Part shown: in pieces, positions 1 through 8,050 of the stretch
Layout: each line of letters begins with the position of its first letter
Numbering within the stretch: position 1 is the stretch's first letter
NCBI GenBank assembly: GCA_013299115.1
Contig: JAAFKA010000007.1
Span: forward strand, 124,001-188,000
Source of the DNA: Cytophagales bacterium
GTDB taxonomy: Bacteria; Bacteroidota; Bacteroidia; Cytophagales; Thermoflexibacteraceae
DNA: 64,000 nucleotides
Direction of reading: 5' to 3'
Translations under genes and position numbers: made by a program
The notes under the pieces: generated by a model
What the model was told of the DNA's origin: nothing
What the model saw: only the letters and a program-made list of their open reading frames with translations
Database searches by the model: none

Positions 1-434
1 ATAGTGGGCAAATAGCCTTTCCTGGTGGCAAAAAAGACCCAACAGATGCCAATTTATTGGAAACAGCCCTGCGTGAGTGTTGCGAAGAAATTGGTGTAGA
101 GATAGACCCTGCCCATTTTTTGGGGGCTTTGCCTGATATTTACATTGTGCCGAGTCATTCGGTAGTTACGCCTTTTGTGGCTTTTTTGCCCACGCAGCCT
201 GTCTATACGCCTGACAAAAGGGAAGTTGCAAAAGTTTTGGAATTCGACTTGTCGCACTTTTTTAATCCTGATGTCTATACTTTGCAAGACATCAAGATTG
301 GAGAAAACAAGACTTGGAAATTGCCTTGCTACCAAATAGACGAGCATATTATTTGGGGAGCAACAGCACGTATGATTCAAGATTTTACGAAATTGGTAGG
401 AGAAGAGAATTTTAAGCAATATATCGCCGTTTAG
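1..434 (+). CDS. Nudix hydrolase, CoA pyrophosphatase-like (5' end missing)
   Basis: The reading frame enters from the left edge (codons in phase from base 3) and stops with TAG at 432. The Nudix box is visible: PGGKKD at about bases 21-38, then ETALRECCEEIGVE at 60-101, giving the G...RE..EE.G pattern that binds the divalent metal and cleaves nucleoside-diphosphate-X bonds. The following IVPSHSVVTPFVAFL stretch is typical of the CoA/acyl-CoA pyrophosphatase branch (NudL/NUDT7 type), so CoA turnover is the likely role; that assignment is family knowledge, not shown here. About 144 residues remain and the family is usually near 200, so roughly the first quarter lies outside the window. Confidence 0.8.
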   Translation, partial: SGQIAFPGGKKDPTDANLLETALRECCEEIGVEIDPAHFLGALPDIYIVPSHSVVTPFVAFLPTQPVYTPDKREVAKVLEFDLSHFFNPDVYTLQDIKIGENKTWKLPCYQIDEHIIWGATARMIQDFTKLVGEENFKQYIAV

Positions 435-600
435 CGAGGTTTTGGTTGCTCAACATGGCTTTGGTTGCTCAAAACCAAAAGTATGTTGGGAGATAGTAAC
501 TTTTTGTTGCGTAGGAGCTACGCAAGGCAAAATAACCTATGGGCTACTAATATAAAGTCCGCAATAGAATTGACCAACGTGATAAAAATATTTCAAATAT
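435..600. other. intergenic spacer, no gene
   Basis: No credible gene. There are two direct copies of TTGGTTGCTCAA (about 441-472), bracketed by GGTTTTG and CAAAACC, which can form a hairpin behind the Nudix gene. Past it is AT-rich DNA leading into the MITE-like element. Confidence 0.5.
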
Positions 601-718
601 TAGAGGTTATTATGATTTGTACCGTACCCTTTGGCGGGGGTTGCCTCCAACTGCAAGGTCAATTAGCTGAAAATCAACAAGTTAATTTTCTATAAAAAAA
701 TTATCGTAATAACCTCTA
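601..718 (+). mobile_element. MITE-like element, copy 1 of 5
   Basis: 118 bp bounded by TA on both sides. The left end GAGGTTATTATGAT and right end ATCGTAATAACCTC are inverted repeats. The body contains GTACCGTACCCTTTGGCGGG and a Pro/Gly-rich shadow reading frame. It carries no transposase, so if it moved it did so with help from a transposase elsewhere. It ends 29 bp before the Roco gene. Other copies are at 11466, 46657, 50565 and 59829. Confidence 0.65.
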
Positions 719-747
719 TTCAAAATTCAACATTAAAAATTAAACAA

Positions 748-3657
748 ATGACCCTCGCCCAAGAACTCATAGCCGAAAACAAACGCACACACAGCACCTT
801 CTTAGACTTAGGAAACTGCGGACTAACAGAACTCCCCGAAGAACTGTTTGACTGTGTGTGGATAGAGAATTTGAATTTGAGCTATTGGTATTATGATGAA
901 AAAGAACAGAAAAGCCAAAAAAGCAAAAACAAACCAGAAAGTAACCAACTCAAAACACTGAGTAATAAAGCTAATTTGCTATCTAAACTCAATATTTTTA
1001 GCAACAAAAAGGATATAGCTTCGCTAAAAAAGTTGCGTATTTTAACTTTTAGTTCTAATCAAGTTTCAGATATTTCTTGCCTACAAAATTTGACTAATTT
1101 AACCTATTTAGATTTTAGTGCTAATCAAGTTGTTGATATTTCTTGCTTACAAAGATTAAGGAATTTAACACATTTATATTTTAGTTCTAATCAAGTAGTT
1201 GATATTTCTTGCTTACAAGGATTAAGGAATTTAACTAATTTGTATTTTGATGGTAATCAAGTTGTTGATATTTCTTGCCTACAAGGATTAAGGAATTTAA
1301 AAGAATTAGATTTTCGTTATAATCAAGTTGTAGATATTTCTTGCTTACAAGGATTAAGTAATTTAACAAGTTTACATTTTAGTTATAACAAAGTTGTTGA
1401 TATTTCTTGCTTACAAAGGTTAAGCAATTTAACACATTTATATTTTAGTGATAATCAAGTTGTAGATATTTCTTGCCTACAAGGATTAAGCAATTTAACA
1501 TATTTATCTTTCAGTTCTAATCAAGTTGCTGATATTTCTTGCTTACAAGAATTAAGTAATTTAACACATTTATATTTTAGTGATAATCAAGTTGTTGATA
1601 TTTCTTGCTTACAAGGATTAAGCAATTTAACCTATTTAGGTTTTAGTTCTAATCAAGTTTCAGATATTTCTTGCCTACAAGGATTAAGTAATTTAACACA
1701 TTTATATTTTTATAAGAATCAAGTTGTTGATATTTCTTGCTTACAAGGATTAAGCAATTTAACTAATTTAGATTTTAGTTCTAATCAAGTTGTTGATATT
1801 TCTTGCTTACAAGGATTAAGTAAATTGGAGGAATTGTATTTTAAAGGAAACCCTGCTTTTTTGCGTTTGCCTGCTGTTTTGCAAGAAAAATATCCCAAAA
1901 GTACGATGAACCAAATAGAGTTGTTGCAATATTGGTTAGATAATTTTGGGAATGAAAACGAGCAAGAGGGGTATTTTCGTGAGGCAAAAGTGGTGTTTGT
2001 GGGTGAGGGCAAAGTGGGCAAAACTTCGTTGTTGAATTTGGTGTTGTATGGGCAAAAAATAGAAACCAATCGGACAGAAAAAATAGAAATTCACACCAAT
2101 AAAAACCTGTTTAGGTATGGACAGGAGCCATTAACCACTTATTTTTGGGATTTCGGCGGGCAGGAAATTATGCACGCCACCCACAAGTTTTTTATGACCG
2201 ACAAAACGGTGTATGTCTTGGTGGTCAGTGGCAGAGAAGACAATACCGAAAACTTAGACAAATGGTTAGAAATGTTGCAAAGTAGCGTAGGTGCTTCGCC
2301 TATTGTCCTGGTTGTCAATCAGTTAGACGAGGAGAAAGACAAACATCGGCTGGCTTATCACACCCTCAAAGACCAGTATCCGCAAATCATGGGCTTGGTA
2401 GAAACTTCGTGGCTTACCGAAAGAGGCATAGCCGAATTGCAAACCCAAATTCAGGCAGCTTTGCAGATTTTGCCCCATTTTACAGAGCCTTTTCCCCGCA
2501 AATATTTTGCAGTAAAAGAGAAATTGCAAGCCACCAACCAAAATTATATTCACTACACCGAGTACGAAACCATTTGCCAAACTATAGCCGAGCAGCAAAC
2601 CATTGATTTTAACCCCACGAGCCAAGAAATTTTGGCAGATATGCTCAATAGTTTGGGTATTATGCTCAATTTCAGGCACAAACACGAAAGTTTGCAGGAG
2701 TTGTGCATTTTTAACCCCGAATGGATTATCAACGGGGTGTATCAAATCATTAATTCCAAAGCAGTACAAGAAACGCAAGGCAAGATTAGTGATGATGAAA
2801 TTAACAGACTATTGAAAAACATAGGCTACAAAACAAAAGATGAAAGAAGTTTTATTATTGAGATGATGAAACATTTTAAGTTGTCTTACCCCAAAACTTT
2901 TGTGAACTGTGAATTGTATTACCTCATTCCCAGCCTTTTCCCTGTGGACAAACCGCAAGAAATGACAGCTTATTGGCAGGGCAAGTCGGCAGGTTTGCAT
3001 TTTCGTTTTCAGTACCAAGTTTGGCGAAACGACTATTTGTCTTATTTTTTGGTGTTTCAACACGACAAAATCAAAGGCAGTTTGTTTTGGAAAAACGGGG
3101 CAGTCTTGCAATATCAAAACCACGAAGTGCAGATAGAAGCAAATCGTTATAGCAAAACCATTGAAATTCAGGTAGTTGGCAGTGCAGACAAACGATATGC
3201 TTTGTGGCAAGTTCGGGAGGCTTTGGAACAGGTGCATAGTTTGTTTGTGAAAGAAAATCTGAAAATTACGGAGTGGATTGTCCGCAAAGAAAACGACAAA
3301 GAAGATGCTTTTGAGGTGCAAAAACTCAAAAAATTATTAAAATTGGGAGAAACACACATTATGAGTACAGAAATTGAGAGAAAATTTGAGATTGCAACAG
3401 AATTATTGGAAGGTGTAGAACTAAGCAATGCCGAAAAACTGGGTGCAGCTTTGCAAGAAAAGAAATTGAGCAAGGAGCAAAGCAAACAGTTGGTAACTTT
3501 GGTAGAAGACTTAAATTTGCTCAAATTCTTCGAGTTGCTCGATGTTTGGGGCATTGCTGGCGTAGAAAAAAGTTATTTGCGAAAACAATTTATTATGGAA
3601 GACTATCGCAAAACAGATTATTGGGATAGGTTGATAACGTATGTGAGAAGTTTGTAA
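748..3657 (+). CDS. LRR-Roc-COR (Roco family) GTPase
   Basis: 969 residues. Residues 93-356 are twelve almost identical 22-residue leucine-rich repeats (pattern LSNLTxLxFSxNQVVDISCLQ, a Cys in every unit), with a degenerate thirteenth closing the solenoid. A Roc GTPase follows: P-loop GEGKVGKTS at about 419-427, switch II DFGGQE at 468-473, and NQLD at 524-527 in place of the usual N/TKxD. A COR dimerisation region spans roughly 580-865, and a short helical tail fills the last 100 residues. Roco proteins are dimeric GTPases related to LRRK2; their bacterial roles are mostly unknown. There is no kinase domain. No signal peptide or membrane segment is seen, so it is probably cytoplasmic. The start ATG follows the MITE-like element, and the next gene begins 60 bp after the stop with its own promoter. 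Confidence 0.93.
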   Translation: MTLAQELIAENKRTHSTFLDLGNCGLTELPEELFDCVWIENLNLSYWYYDEKEQKSQKSKNKPESNQLKTLSNKANLLSKLNIFSNKKDIASLKKLRILTFSSNQVSDISCLQNLTNLTYLDFSANQVVDISCLQRLRNLTHLYFSSNQVVDISCLQGLRNLTNLYFDGNQVVDISCLQGLRNLKELDFRYNQVVDISCLQGLSNLTSLHFSYNKVVDISCLQRLSNLTHLYFSDNQVVDISCLQGLSNLTYLSFSSNQVADISCLQELSNLTHLYFSDNQVVDISCLQGLSNLTYLGFSSNQVSDISCLQGLSNLTHLYFYKNQVVDISCLQGLSNLTNLDFSSNQVVDISCLQGLSKLEELYFKGNPAFLRLPAVLQEKYPKSTMNQIELLQYWLDNFGNENEQEGYFREAKVVFVGEGKVGKTSLLNLVLYGQKIETNRTEKIEIHTNKNLFRYGQEPLTTYFWDFGGQEIMHATHKFFMTDKTVYVLVVSGREDNTENLDKWLEMLQSSVGASPIVLVVNQLDEEKDKHRLAYHTLKDQYPQIMGLVETSWLTERGIAELQTQIQAALQILPHFTEPFPRKYFAVKEKLQATNQNYIHYTEYETICQTIAEQQTIDFNPTSQEILADMLNSLGIMLNFRHKHESLQELCIFNPEWIINGVYQIINSKAVQETQGKISDDEINRLLKNIGYKTKDERSFIIEMMKHFKLSYPKTFVNCELYYLIPSLFPVDKPQEMTAYWQGKSAGLHFRFQYQVWRNDYLSYFLVFQHDKIKGSLFWKNGAVLQYQNHEVQIEANRYSKTIEIQVVGSADKRYALWQVREALEQVHSLFVKENLKITEWIVRKENDKEDAFEVQKLKKLLKLGETHIMSTEIERKFEIATELLEGVELSNAEKLGAALQEKKLSKEQSKQLVTLVEDLNLLKFFELLDVWGIAGVEKSYLRKQFIMEDYRKTDYWDRLITYVRSL
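1024..1815 (+). repeat. 66-bp tandem repeat encoding LRRs (12 units)
   Basis: Twelve in-frame 66-bp units, each coding one 22-residue LRR. Neighbouring units are near-identical in DNA as well as protein (GTTGATATTTCTTGC recurs in most). This implies recent homogenisation and easy gain or loss of units without breaking the frame. Confidence 0.9.
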
Positions 3658-3663
3658 GAAGTA

Positions 3664-3697
3664 TTGCAAAAACTTTTACCAACTATTCGTATCTTTG
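3664..3697 (+). promoter_or_regulatory. Bacteroidota-type promoter of ATPase copy 1
   Basis: TTG at 3664-3666, a 23-bp gap, then TATCTTTG at 3690-3697, matching TTG-N17-23-TAnnTTTG. It lies 20 bp before the ATG, so the leader is very short. Confidence 0.55.
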
Positions 3698-3717
3698 CAA
3701 AAAATAGATTTTCGTTT

Positions 3718-5262
3718 ATGAAAGAATTATCCTTACCTCTCAACGATTTTGCTGATGTGATAGAAGGCAATCGTATTTATGTGGACAAAACAATGTTTTT
3801 GTCGCCTTTAATTCAAAAAAAAGGCTTTTATTTCCTTTCCCGTCCTCGCCGTTTTGGTAAGTCGTTGCTGTTGAGTACCTTGAAATACATTTTTAAAGGT
3901 CGCAAAGAGTTGTTTAAGGGTTTGTATATAGAAGACAAAATTGAGTGGAAAACTTACCCTGTCATTCATTTAGATTTTTTGAATATCAGCTATAAGGATA
4001 CCACTTTGGCAAAAGGGCTGAAAAGTTATTTGCATGACGAAGCCGAAAAAGAAAATATAGTGCTGACCAAAGATTCTCCGCGAGAGTTATTAAAAGAACT
4101 TATTATAAAGCTGAAAGCAAAATACAATCAAAATGTGGTGATTCTGATAGACGAATATGACAAAAGTATTGTGGATTACATAGACGAGCCAGCCCAGGCT
4201 ACAATCAATCGTGATACGCTAAAAAATTTCTTCGGAACATTGAAAGGCATGACCGTCGATTTGCAATTTATTTTTCTCACAGGAGTTTCCAAATTTTCCA
4301 AAGTTTCTTTGTTTTCTGACCTCAATAATTTGGTGGATTTAACTCTTGATAAAAATTATACAACCCTGTTGGGTTATACACAAGAAGAAATAGAAAGCTA
4401 TTTTGCAGATTATTTGGAGAAGTATTGTGTAGAAAAAAATATGACCTTAACTGAATTATTGGCAGAAATCAAAAGATGGTACAACGGCTATTCGTGGGAC
4501 AGTATAAACAAAGTCTATAATCCCTACTCAATTCTCAACTTTTTGTATAGTGGCGAATTTCTTAACCATTGGTTTAGCACAGGCACGCCAACGATGGTTG
4601 TAAAATTGTTGAATAGAAAGTATATAGAAGACTTTAAAGATGTGTCCTTAGATATTTTTGAGTTAGAGAGGTATGATATTACCCAAATAGAAAAACATTT
4701 AGTTTCTTTGCTTTTCCAAACAGGCTACTTGACAATAACAAAAAAAGTAGATGCCGAAACATTTTTGCTCAACTATCCCAACAAAGAAGTACGAGATTCT
4801 TTCAATTCTTTTCGGGTTGCCGACTATATTGAGGGTGATGTGAGCCTTAGCAGGTTGAAATATAACCTCAAAACCAGCTTACACGAGGGTAAGATGGATT
4901 TGTTTGTAGAAAATTTGACTATTTTATTTGCCCAAATTCCCTACCAAATAGTAATACCTAATCGGGAGGCTTATTATCAGTTGATAATTTATTTGACGTT
5001 GAAAATTTTAGGTTTAGAAATTATTGCTGAAGAAAACACCAACAAAGGTAGGATTGATGCCATTATTTTTGTTTCCGACTACATTTACATCATAGAATTT
5101 AAGTTTTCGAGTAGCACCAAACAGGCTTTGTTGCAAATCAAAGACAAAAAATATTACGAAAAGTACCTTGCCGATAGCCGACAAATTTGTTTGGTAGGCA
5201 TGAACTTTGATTACGAAAACCGCACTGTAATTGAGTGTGTGATGGAGAAAATAGAGAAATAA
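3718..5262 (+). CDS. AAA-ATPase-like / PD-(D/E)XK nuclease family protein, copy 1
   Basis: 514 residues from the ATG at 3718. The N-terminus carries YVDKTMF and the P-loop-like SRPRRFGKSLLLS (about 40-52), then VVILIDEYDK as the Walker B segment. These are hallmarks of the AAA-ATPase-like family that ends in a PD-(D/E)XK nuclease-like domain (AAA_9/DUF1703 type). The C-terminal GRIDAIIF...YIIEFKFS gives the D...ExK core near residues 445-465. The family is abundant in gut and aquatic Bacteroidota, often in many copies; its biological role is not established. It differs from copy 2 by Gln instead of Lys at residue 469. An upstream TTG start is possible, but the ATG coincides with the duplicated boundary and is preferred. 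Confidence 0.85.
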   Translation: MKELSLPLNDFADVIEGNRIYVDKTMFLSPLIQKKGFYFLSRPRRFGKSLLLSTLKYIFKGRKELFKGLYIEDKIEWKTYPVIHLDFLNISYKDTTLAKGLKSYLHDEAEKENIVLTKDSPRELLKELIIKLKAKYNQNVVILIDEYDKSIVDYIDEPAQATINRDTLKNFFGTLKGMTVDLQFIFLTGVSKFSKVSLFSDLNNLVDLTLDKNYTTLLGYTQEEIESYFADYLEKYCVEKNMTLTELLAEIKRWYNGYSWDSINKVYNPYSILNFLYSGEFLNHWFSTGTPTMVVKLLNRKYIEDFKDVSLDIFELERYDITQIEKHLVSLLFQTGYLTITKKVDAETFLLNYPNKEVRDSFNSFRVADYIEGDVSLSRLKYNLKTSLHEGKMDLFVENLTILFAQIPYQIVIPNREAYYQLIIYLTLKILGLEIIAEENTNKGRIDAIIFVSDYIYIIEFKFSSSTKQALLQIKDKKYYEKYLADSRQICLVGMNFDYENRTVIECVMEKIEK

Positions 5263-5306
5263 TTTTTGTTTTTTGCTGTTTCTTTACCCTCAAAGGAGTC
5301 GATAGA

Positions 5307-5343
5307 CCCTGCCAATAGTTTATTTGACAAACCGTTGGCAGGG
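5307..5343 (+). terminator. hairpin between the two ATPase copies
   Basis: CCCTGCCAA (5307-5315) pairs with TTGGCAGGG (5335-5343): a 9-bp stem with a 19-nt loop and no strong T-run after it. The left flank GATAGACCCTGCCAATAGTT resembles 46627-46645, so this may be a repeat remnant as well as a terminator. Confidence 0.35.
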
Positions 5344-5372
5344 CTTGTAATTCCTTTAAGGTTGTTGTTTTG

Positions 5373-5400
5373 TTGTTTACAGCAAAATCCTCTATCTTTG
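5373..5400 (+). promoter_or_regulatory. promoter of ATPase copy 2
   Basis: TTG at 5373-5375, a 17-bp gap, TATCTTTG at 5393-5400, then the same 20-bp leader as copy 1. The -33 box lies in unduplicated DNA, so the two copies share the -7 box but have different upstream halves. Confidence 0.55.
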
Positions 5401-5420
5401 CAAAAAATAGATTTTCGTTT

Positions 5421-6965
5421 ATGAAAGAATTATCCTTACCTCTCAACGATTTTGCTGATGTGATAGAAGGCAATCGTATTTATGTGGACAAAACAATGTT
5501 TTTGTCGCCTTTAATTCAAAAAAAAGGCTTTTATTTCCTTTCCCGTCCTCGCCGTTTTGGTAAGTCGTTGCTGTTGAGTACCTTGAAATACATTTTTAAA
5601 GGTCGCAAAGAGTTGTTTAAGGGTTTGTATATAGAAGACAAAATTGAGTGGAAAACTTACCCTGTCATTCATTTAGATTTTTTGAATATCAGCTATAAGG
5701 ATACCACTTTGGCAAAAGGGCTGAAAAGTTATTTGCATGACGAAGCCGAAAAAGAAAATATAGTGCTGACCAAAGATTCTCCGCGAGAGTTATTAAAAGA
5801 ACTTATTATAAAGCTGAAAGCAAAATACAATCAAAATGTGGTGATTCTGATAGACGAATATGACAAAAGTATTGTGGATTACATAGACGAGCCAGCCCAG
5901 GCTACAATCAATCGTGATACGCTAAAAAATTTCTTCGGAACATTGAAAGGCATGACCGTCGATTTGCAATTTATTTTTCTCACAGGAGTTTCCAAATTTT
6001 CCAAAGTTTCTTTGTTTTCTGACCTCAATAATTTGGTGGATTTAACTCTTGATAAAAATTATACAACCCTGTTGGGTTATACACAAGAAGAAATAGAAAG
6101 CTATTTTGCAGATTATTTGGAGAAGTATTGTGTAGAAAAAAATATGACCTTAACTGAATTATTGGCAGAAATCAAAAGATGGTACAACGGCTATTCGTGG
6201 GACAGTATAAACAAAGTCTATAATCCCTACTCAATTCTCAACTTTTTGTATAGTGGCGAATTTCTTAACCATTGGTTTAGCACAGGCACGCCAACGATGG
6301 TTGTAAAATTGTTGAATAGAAAGTATATAGAAGACTTTAAAGATGTGTCCTTAGATATTTTTGAGTTAGAGAGGTATGATATTACCCAAATAGAAAAACA
6401 TTTAGTTTCTTTGCTTTTCCAAACAGGCTACTTGACAATAACAAAAAAAGTAGATGCCGAAACATTTTTGCTCAACTATCCCAACAAAGAAGTACGAGAT
6501 TCTTTCAATTCTTTTCGGGTTGCCGACTATATTGAGGGTGATGTGAGCCTTAGCAGGTTGAAATATAACCTCAAAACCAGCTTACACGAGGGTAAGATGG
6601 ATTTGTTTGTAGAAAATTTGACTATTTTATTTGCCCAAATTCCCTACCAAATAGTAATACCTAATCGGGAGGCTTATTATCAGTTGATAATTTACTTGAC
6701 GTTGAAAATTTTAGGCTTAGAAATTATTGCCGAAGAAAACACCAACAAAGGTAGGATTGATGCCATTATTTTTGTTTCCGACTACATTTACATCATAGAA
6801 TTTAAGTTTTCGAGTAGCACCAAAAAGGCACTGTTGCAAATCAAAGACAAAAAATATTATGAAAAGTACCTTGCCGATAGCCGACAAATTTGTTTGGTAG
6901 GCATGAACTTTGATTACGAAAACCGCACTGTAATTGAGTGTGTGATGGAGAAAATAGAAAAATAA
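5421..6965 (+). CDS. AAA-ATPase-like / PD-(D/E)XK nuclease family protein, copy 2
   Basis: 514 residues, same length and domain order as copy 1: P-loop-like RPRRFGKS, Walker B ILIDEYDK and a C-terminal D...EFK nuclease-like core. Only residue 469 differs (Lys here). The gene is intact, with its own promoter. Both copies lie behind the Roco gene on the same strand, but a functional link is inference only. It is followed by asd, which also has its own promoter. Confidence 0.85.
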   Translation: MKELSLPLNDFADVIEGNRIYVDKTMFLSPLIQKKGFYFLSRPRRFGKSLLLSTLKYIFKGRKELFKGLYIEDKIEWKTYPVIHLDFLNISYKDTTLAKGLKSYLHDEAEKENIVLTKDSPRELLKELIIKLKAKYNQNVVILIDEYDKSIVDYIDEPAQATINRDTLKNFFGTLKGMTVDLQFIFLTGVSKFSKVSLFSDLNNLVDLTLDKNYTTLLGYTQEEIESYFADYLEKYCVEKNMTLTELLAEIKRWYNGYSWDSINKVYNPYSILNFLYSGEFLNHWFSTGTPTMVVKLLNRKYIEDFKDVSLDIFELERYDITQIEKHLVSLLFQTGYLTITKKVDAETFLLNYPNKEVRDSFNSFRVADYIEGDVSLSRLKYNLKTSLHEGKMDLFVENLTILFAQIPYQIVIPNREAYYQLIIYLTLKILGLEIIAEENTNKGRIDAIIFVSDYIYIIEFKFSSSTKKALLQIKDKKYYEKYLADSRQICLVGMNFDYENRTVIECVMEKIEK

Positions 6966-6974
6966 ACCGCAATT

Positions 6975-7005
6975 TTTGCTTTTTATGTTTAGCATTGTAC
7001 TTTTG
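6975..7005 (+). promoter_or_regulatory. asd promoter
   Basis: TTTG at 6975-6978, exactly 19 bp, then TACTTTTG at 6998-7005: the canonical Bacteroides TTTG-N19-TAnnTTTG. It lies 34 bp before the asd ATG. Confidence 0.6.
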
Positions 7006-7039
7006 TCTTTGGTTTTTATCTTTTTGAACTATTACACTT

Positions 7040-8041
7040 ATGAAAGTAGCTTTAGTTGGTGCCACAGGTTTGGTAGGCAGCGAAATGTTAGCCGTTTTAG
7101 ACGAACACAACTTCCCCTTGACCGAGTTAATCCCTGTTGCTTCCGCCAAATCCGTAGGCAGCAGTTTGGTCTATAAAGGCAAGTCTTACACAGTCCGCAG
7201 CATGGCAGAAGGCATAGCAGCAAGACCTGAAATTGCTATTTTTTCGGCTGGTGGCTCTGTTTCATTGGAATATGCACCCCAATTTGCAGCCGTAGGCACT
7301 ACGGTTATAGATAATTCTTCGGCGTGGCGAATGAATCCTGCCAATAAATTGGTAGTACCAGAAATCAACGCCCACCTCTTGACAAAAAACGACAAGATTA
7401 TTGCCAACCCCAACTGCTCGACTATTCAAATGGTGCTGGTACTCAATCCTTTGCACCTCAAATATAAAATAAAAAGAGTAGTCGTTTCCACTTACCAATC
7501 TGTAACAGGCACAGGTAAAAAAGCTGTCGACCAGCTGATGCAAGAAAGGGCAGGCATAGCCGACCAAGACGTGGCAAGAGCCTATCCTCACAAGATAGAC
7601 CTTAATGTGTTGCCTCACATAGACGTATTTTTAGACAACGGCTACACCAAGGAGGAGATGAAAATGGTAAACGAAACCAAAAAAATAATGGGAGATGATT
7701 CTATTCGTGTTACTTCTACCACAGTCCGTATTCCTGTCATGGGCGGACATTCGGAGGCTGTAAACATAGAATTTGAAAATGATTTTGATTTGGCAACTGT
7801 TCGCCAATTATTGGAGCAAACGGCAGGTGTGGTGGTGCAAGATGATGTGAAACAAAACATTTATCCAATGCCAATGAATGCCAAAGGCAGAGATGAAGTA
7901 TTTGTAGGCAGAATCAGACGAGATGAGTCGCAAGCTAACTCCCTGAATTTGTGGATTGTAGCCGATAATCTCCGCAAAGGAGCAGCCACCAATGCTGTAC
8001 AAATTGCAGAGTATTTGGTAAAAAATAATTTATTGGCTTAA
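7040..8041 (+). CDS. asd: aspartate-semialdehyde dehydrogenase
   Basis: 333 residues. The enzyme reduces aspartyl phosphate to aspartate semialdehyde with NADPH, the branch point to lysine/diaminopimelate, threonine and methionine. The N-terminal Rossmann motif is VALVGATGLVGSE. The catalytic Cys is in NPNCSTIQM (Cys126), and SVTGTGKKAVDQL and GGHSEAVNIEF lie in the dimerisation domain. Length is normal for the family. It is a single gene with its own promoter; the glycosyltransferase remnant starts 9 bp after the stop on the same strand. Confidence 0.95.
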   Translation: MKVALVGATGLVGSEMLAVLDEHNFPLTELIPVASAKSVGSSLVYKGKSYTVRSMAEGIAARPEIAIFSAGGSVSLEYAPQFAAVGTTVIDNSSAWRMNPANKLVVPEINAHLLTKNDKIIANPNCSTIQMVLVLNPLHLKYKIKRVVVSTYQSVTGTGKKAVDQLMQERAGIADQDVARAYPHKIDLNVLPHIDVFLDNGYTKEEMKMVNETKKIMGDDSIRVTSTTVRIPVMGGHSEAVNIEFENDFDLATVRQLLEQTAGVVVQDDVKQNIYPMPMNAKGRDEVFVGRIRRDESQANSLNLWIVADNLRKGAATNAVQIAEYLVKNNLLA

Positions 8042-8050
8042 TTTTTTTAT

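Larger units (their letters stand above)
3690..6965 (+). repeat. 1573-bp tandem gene duplication with 130-bp spacer
   Basis: Bases 3690-5262 and 5393-6965 are the same sequence at an offset of 1703 bp. The duplicated unit begins exactly at the -7 promoter box and ends at the stop codon. All differences I can see lie in the last roughly 270 bp (silent changes at about 4992 to 5260 plus one Q/K change); the first 1.3 kb appears identical. Confidence 0.9.

Noticed and set aside
465-695. Open frame of 76 codons
   Set aside because: More than half lies inside MITE copy 1, and the same peptide appears at 50537 through copy 4; repeat-derived, not a gene.
2323-2778. Minus-strand open frame within the Roco gene
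   Set aside because: Shadow frame over a well-supported GTPase domain.
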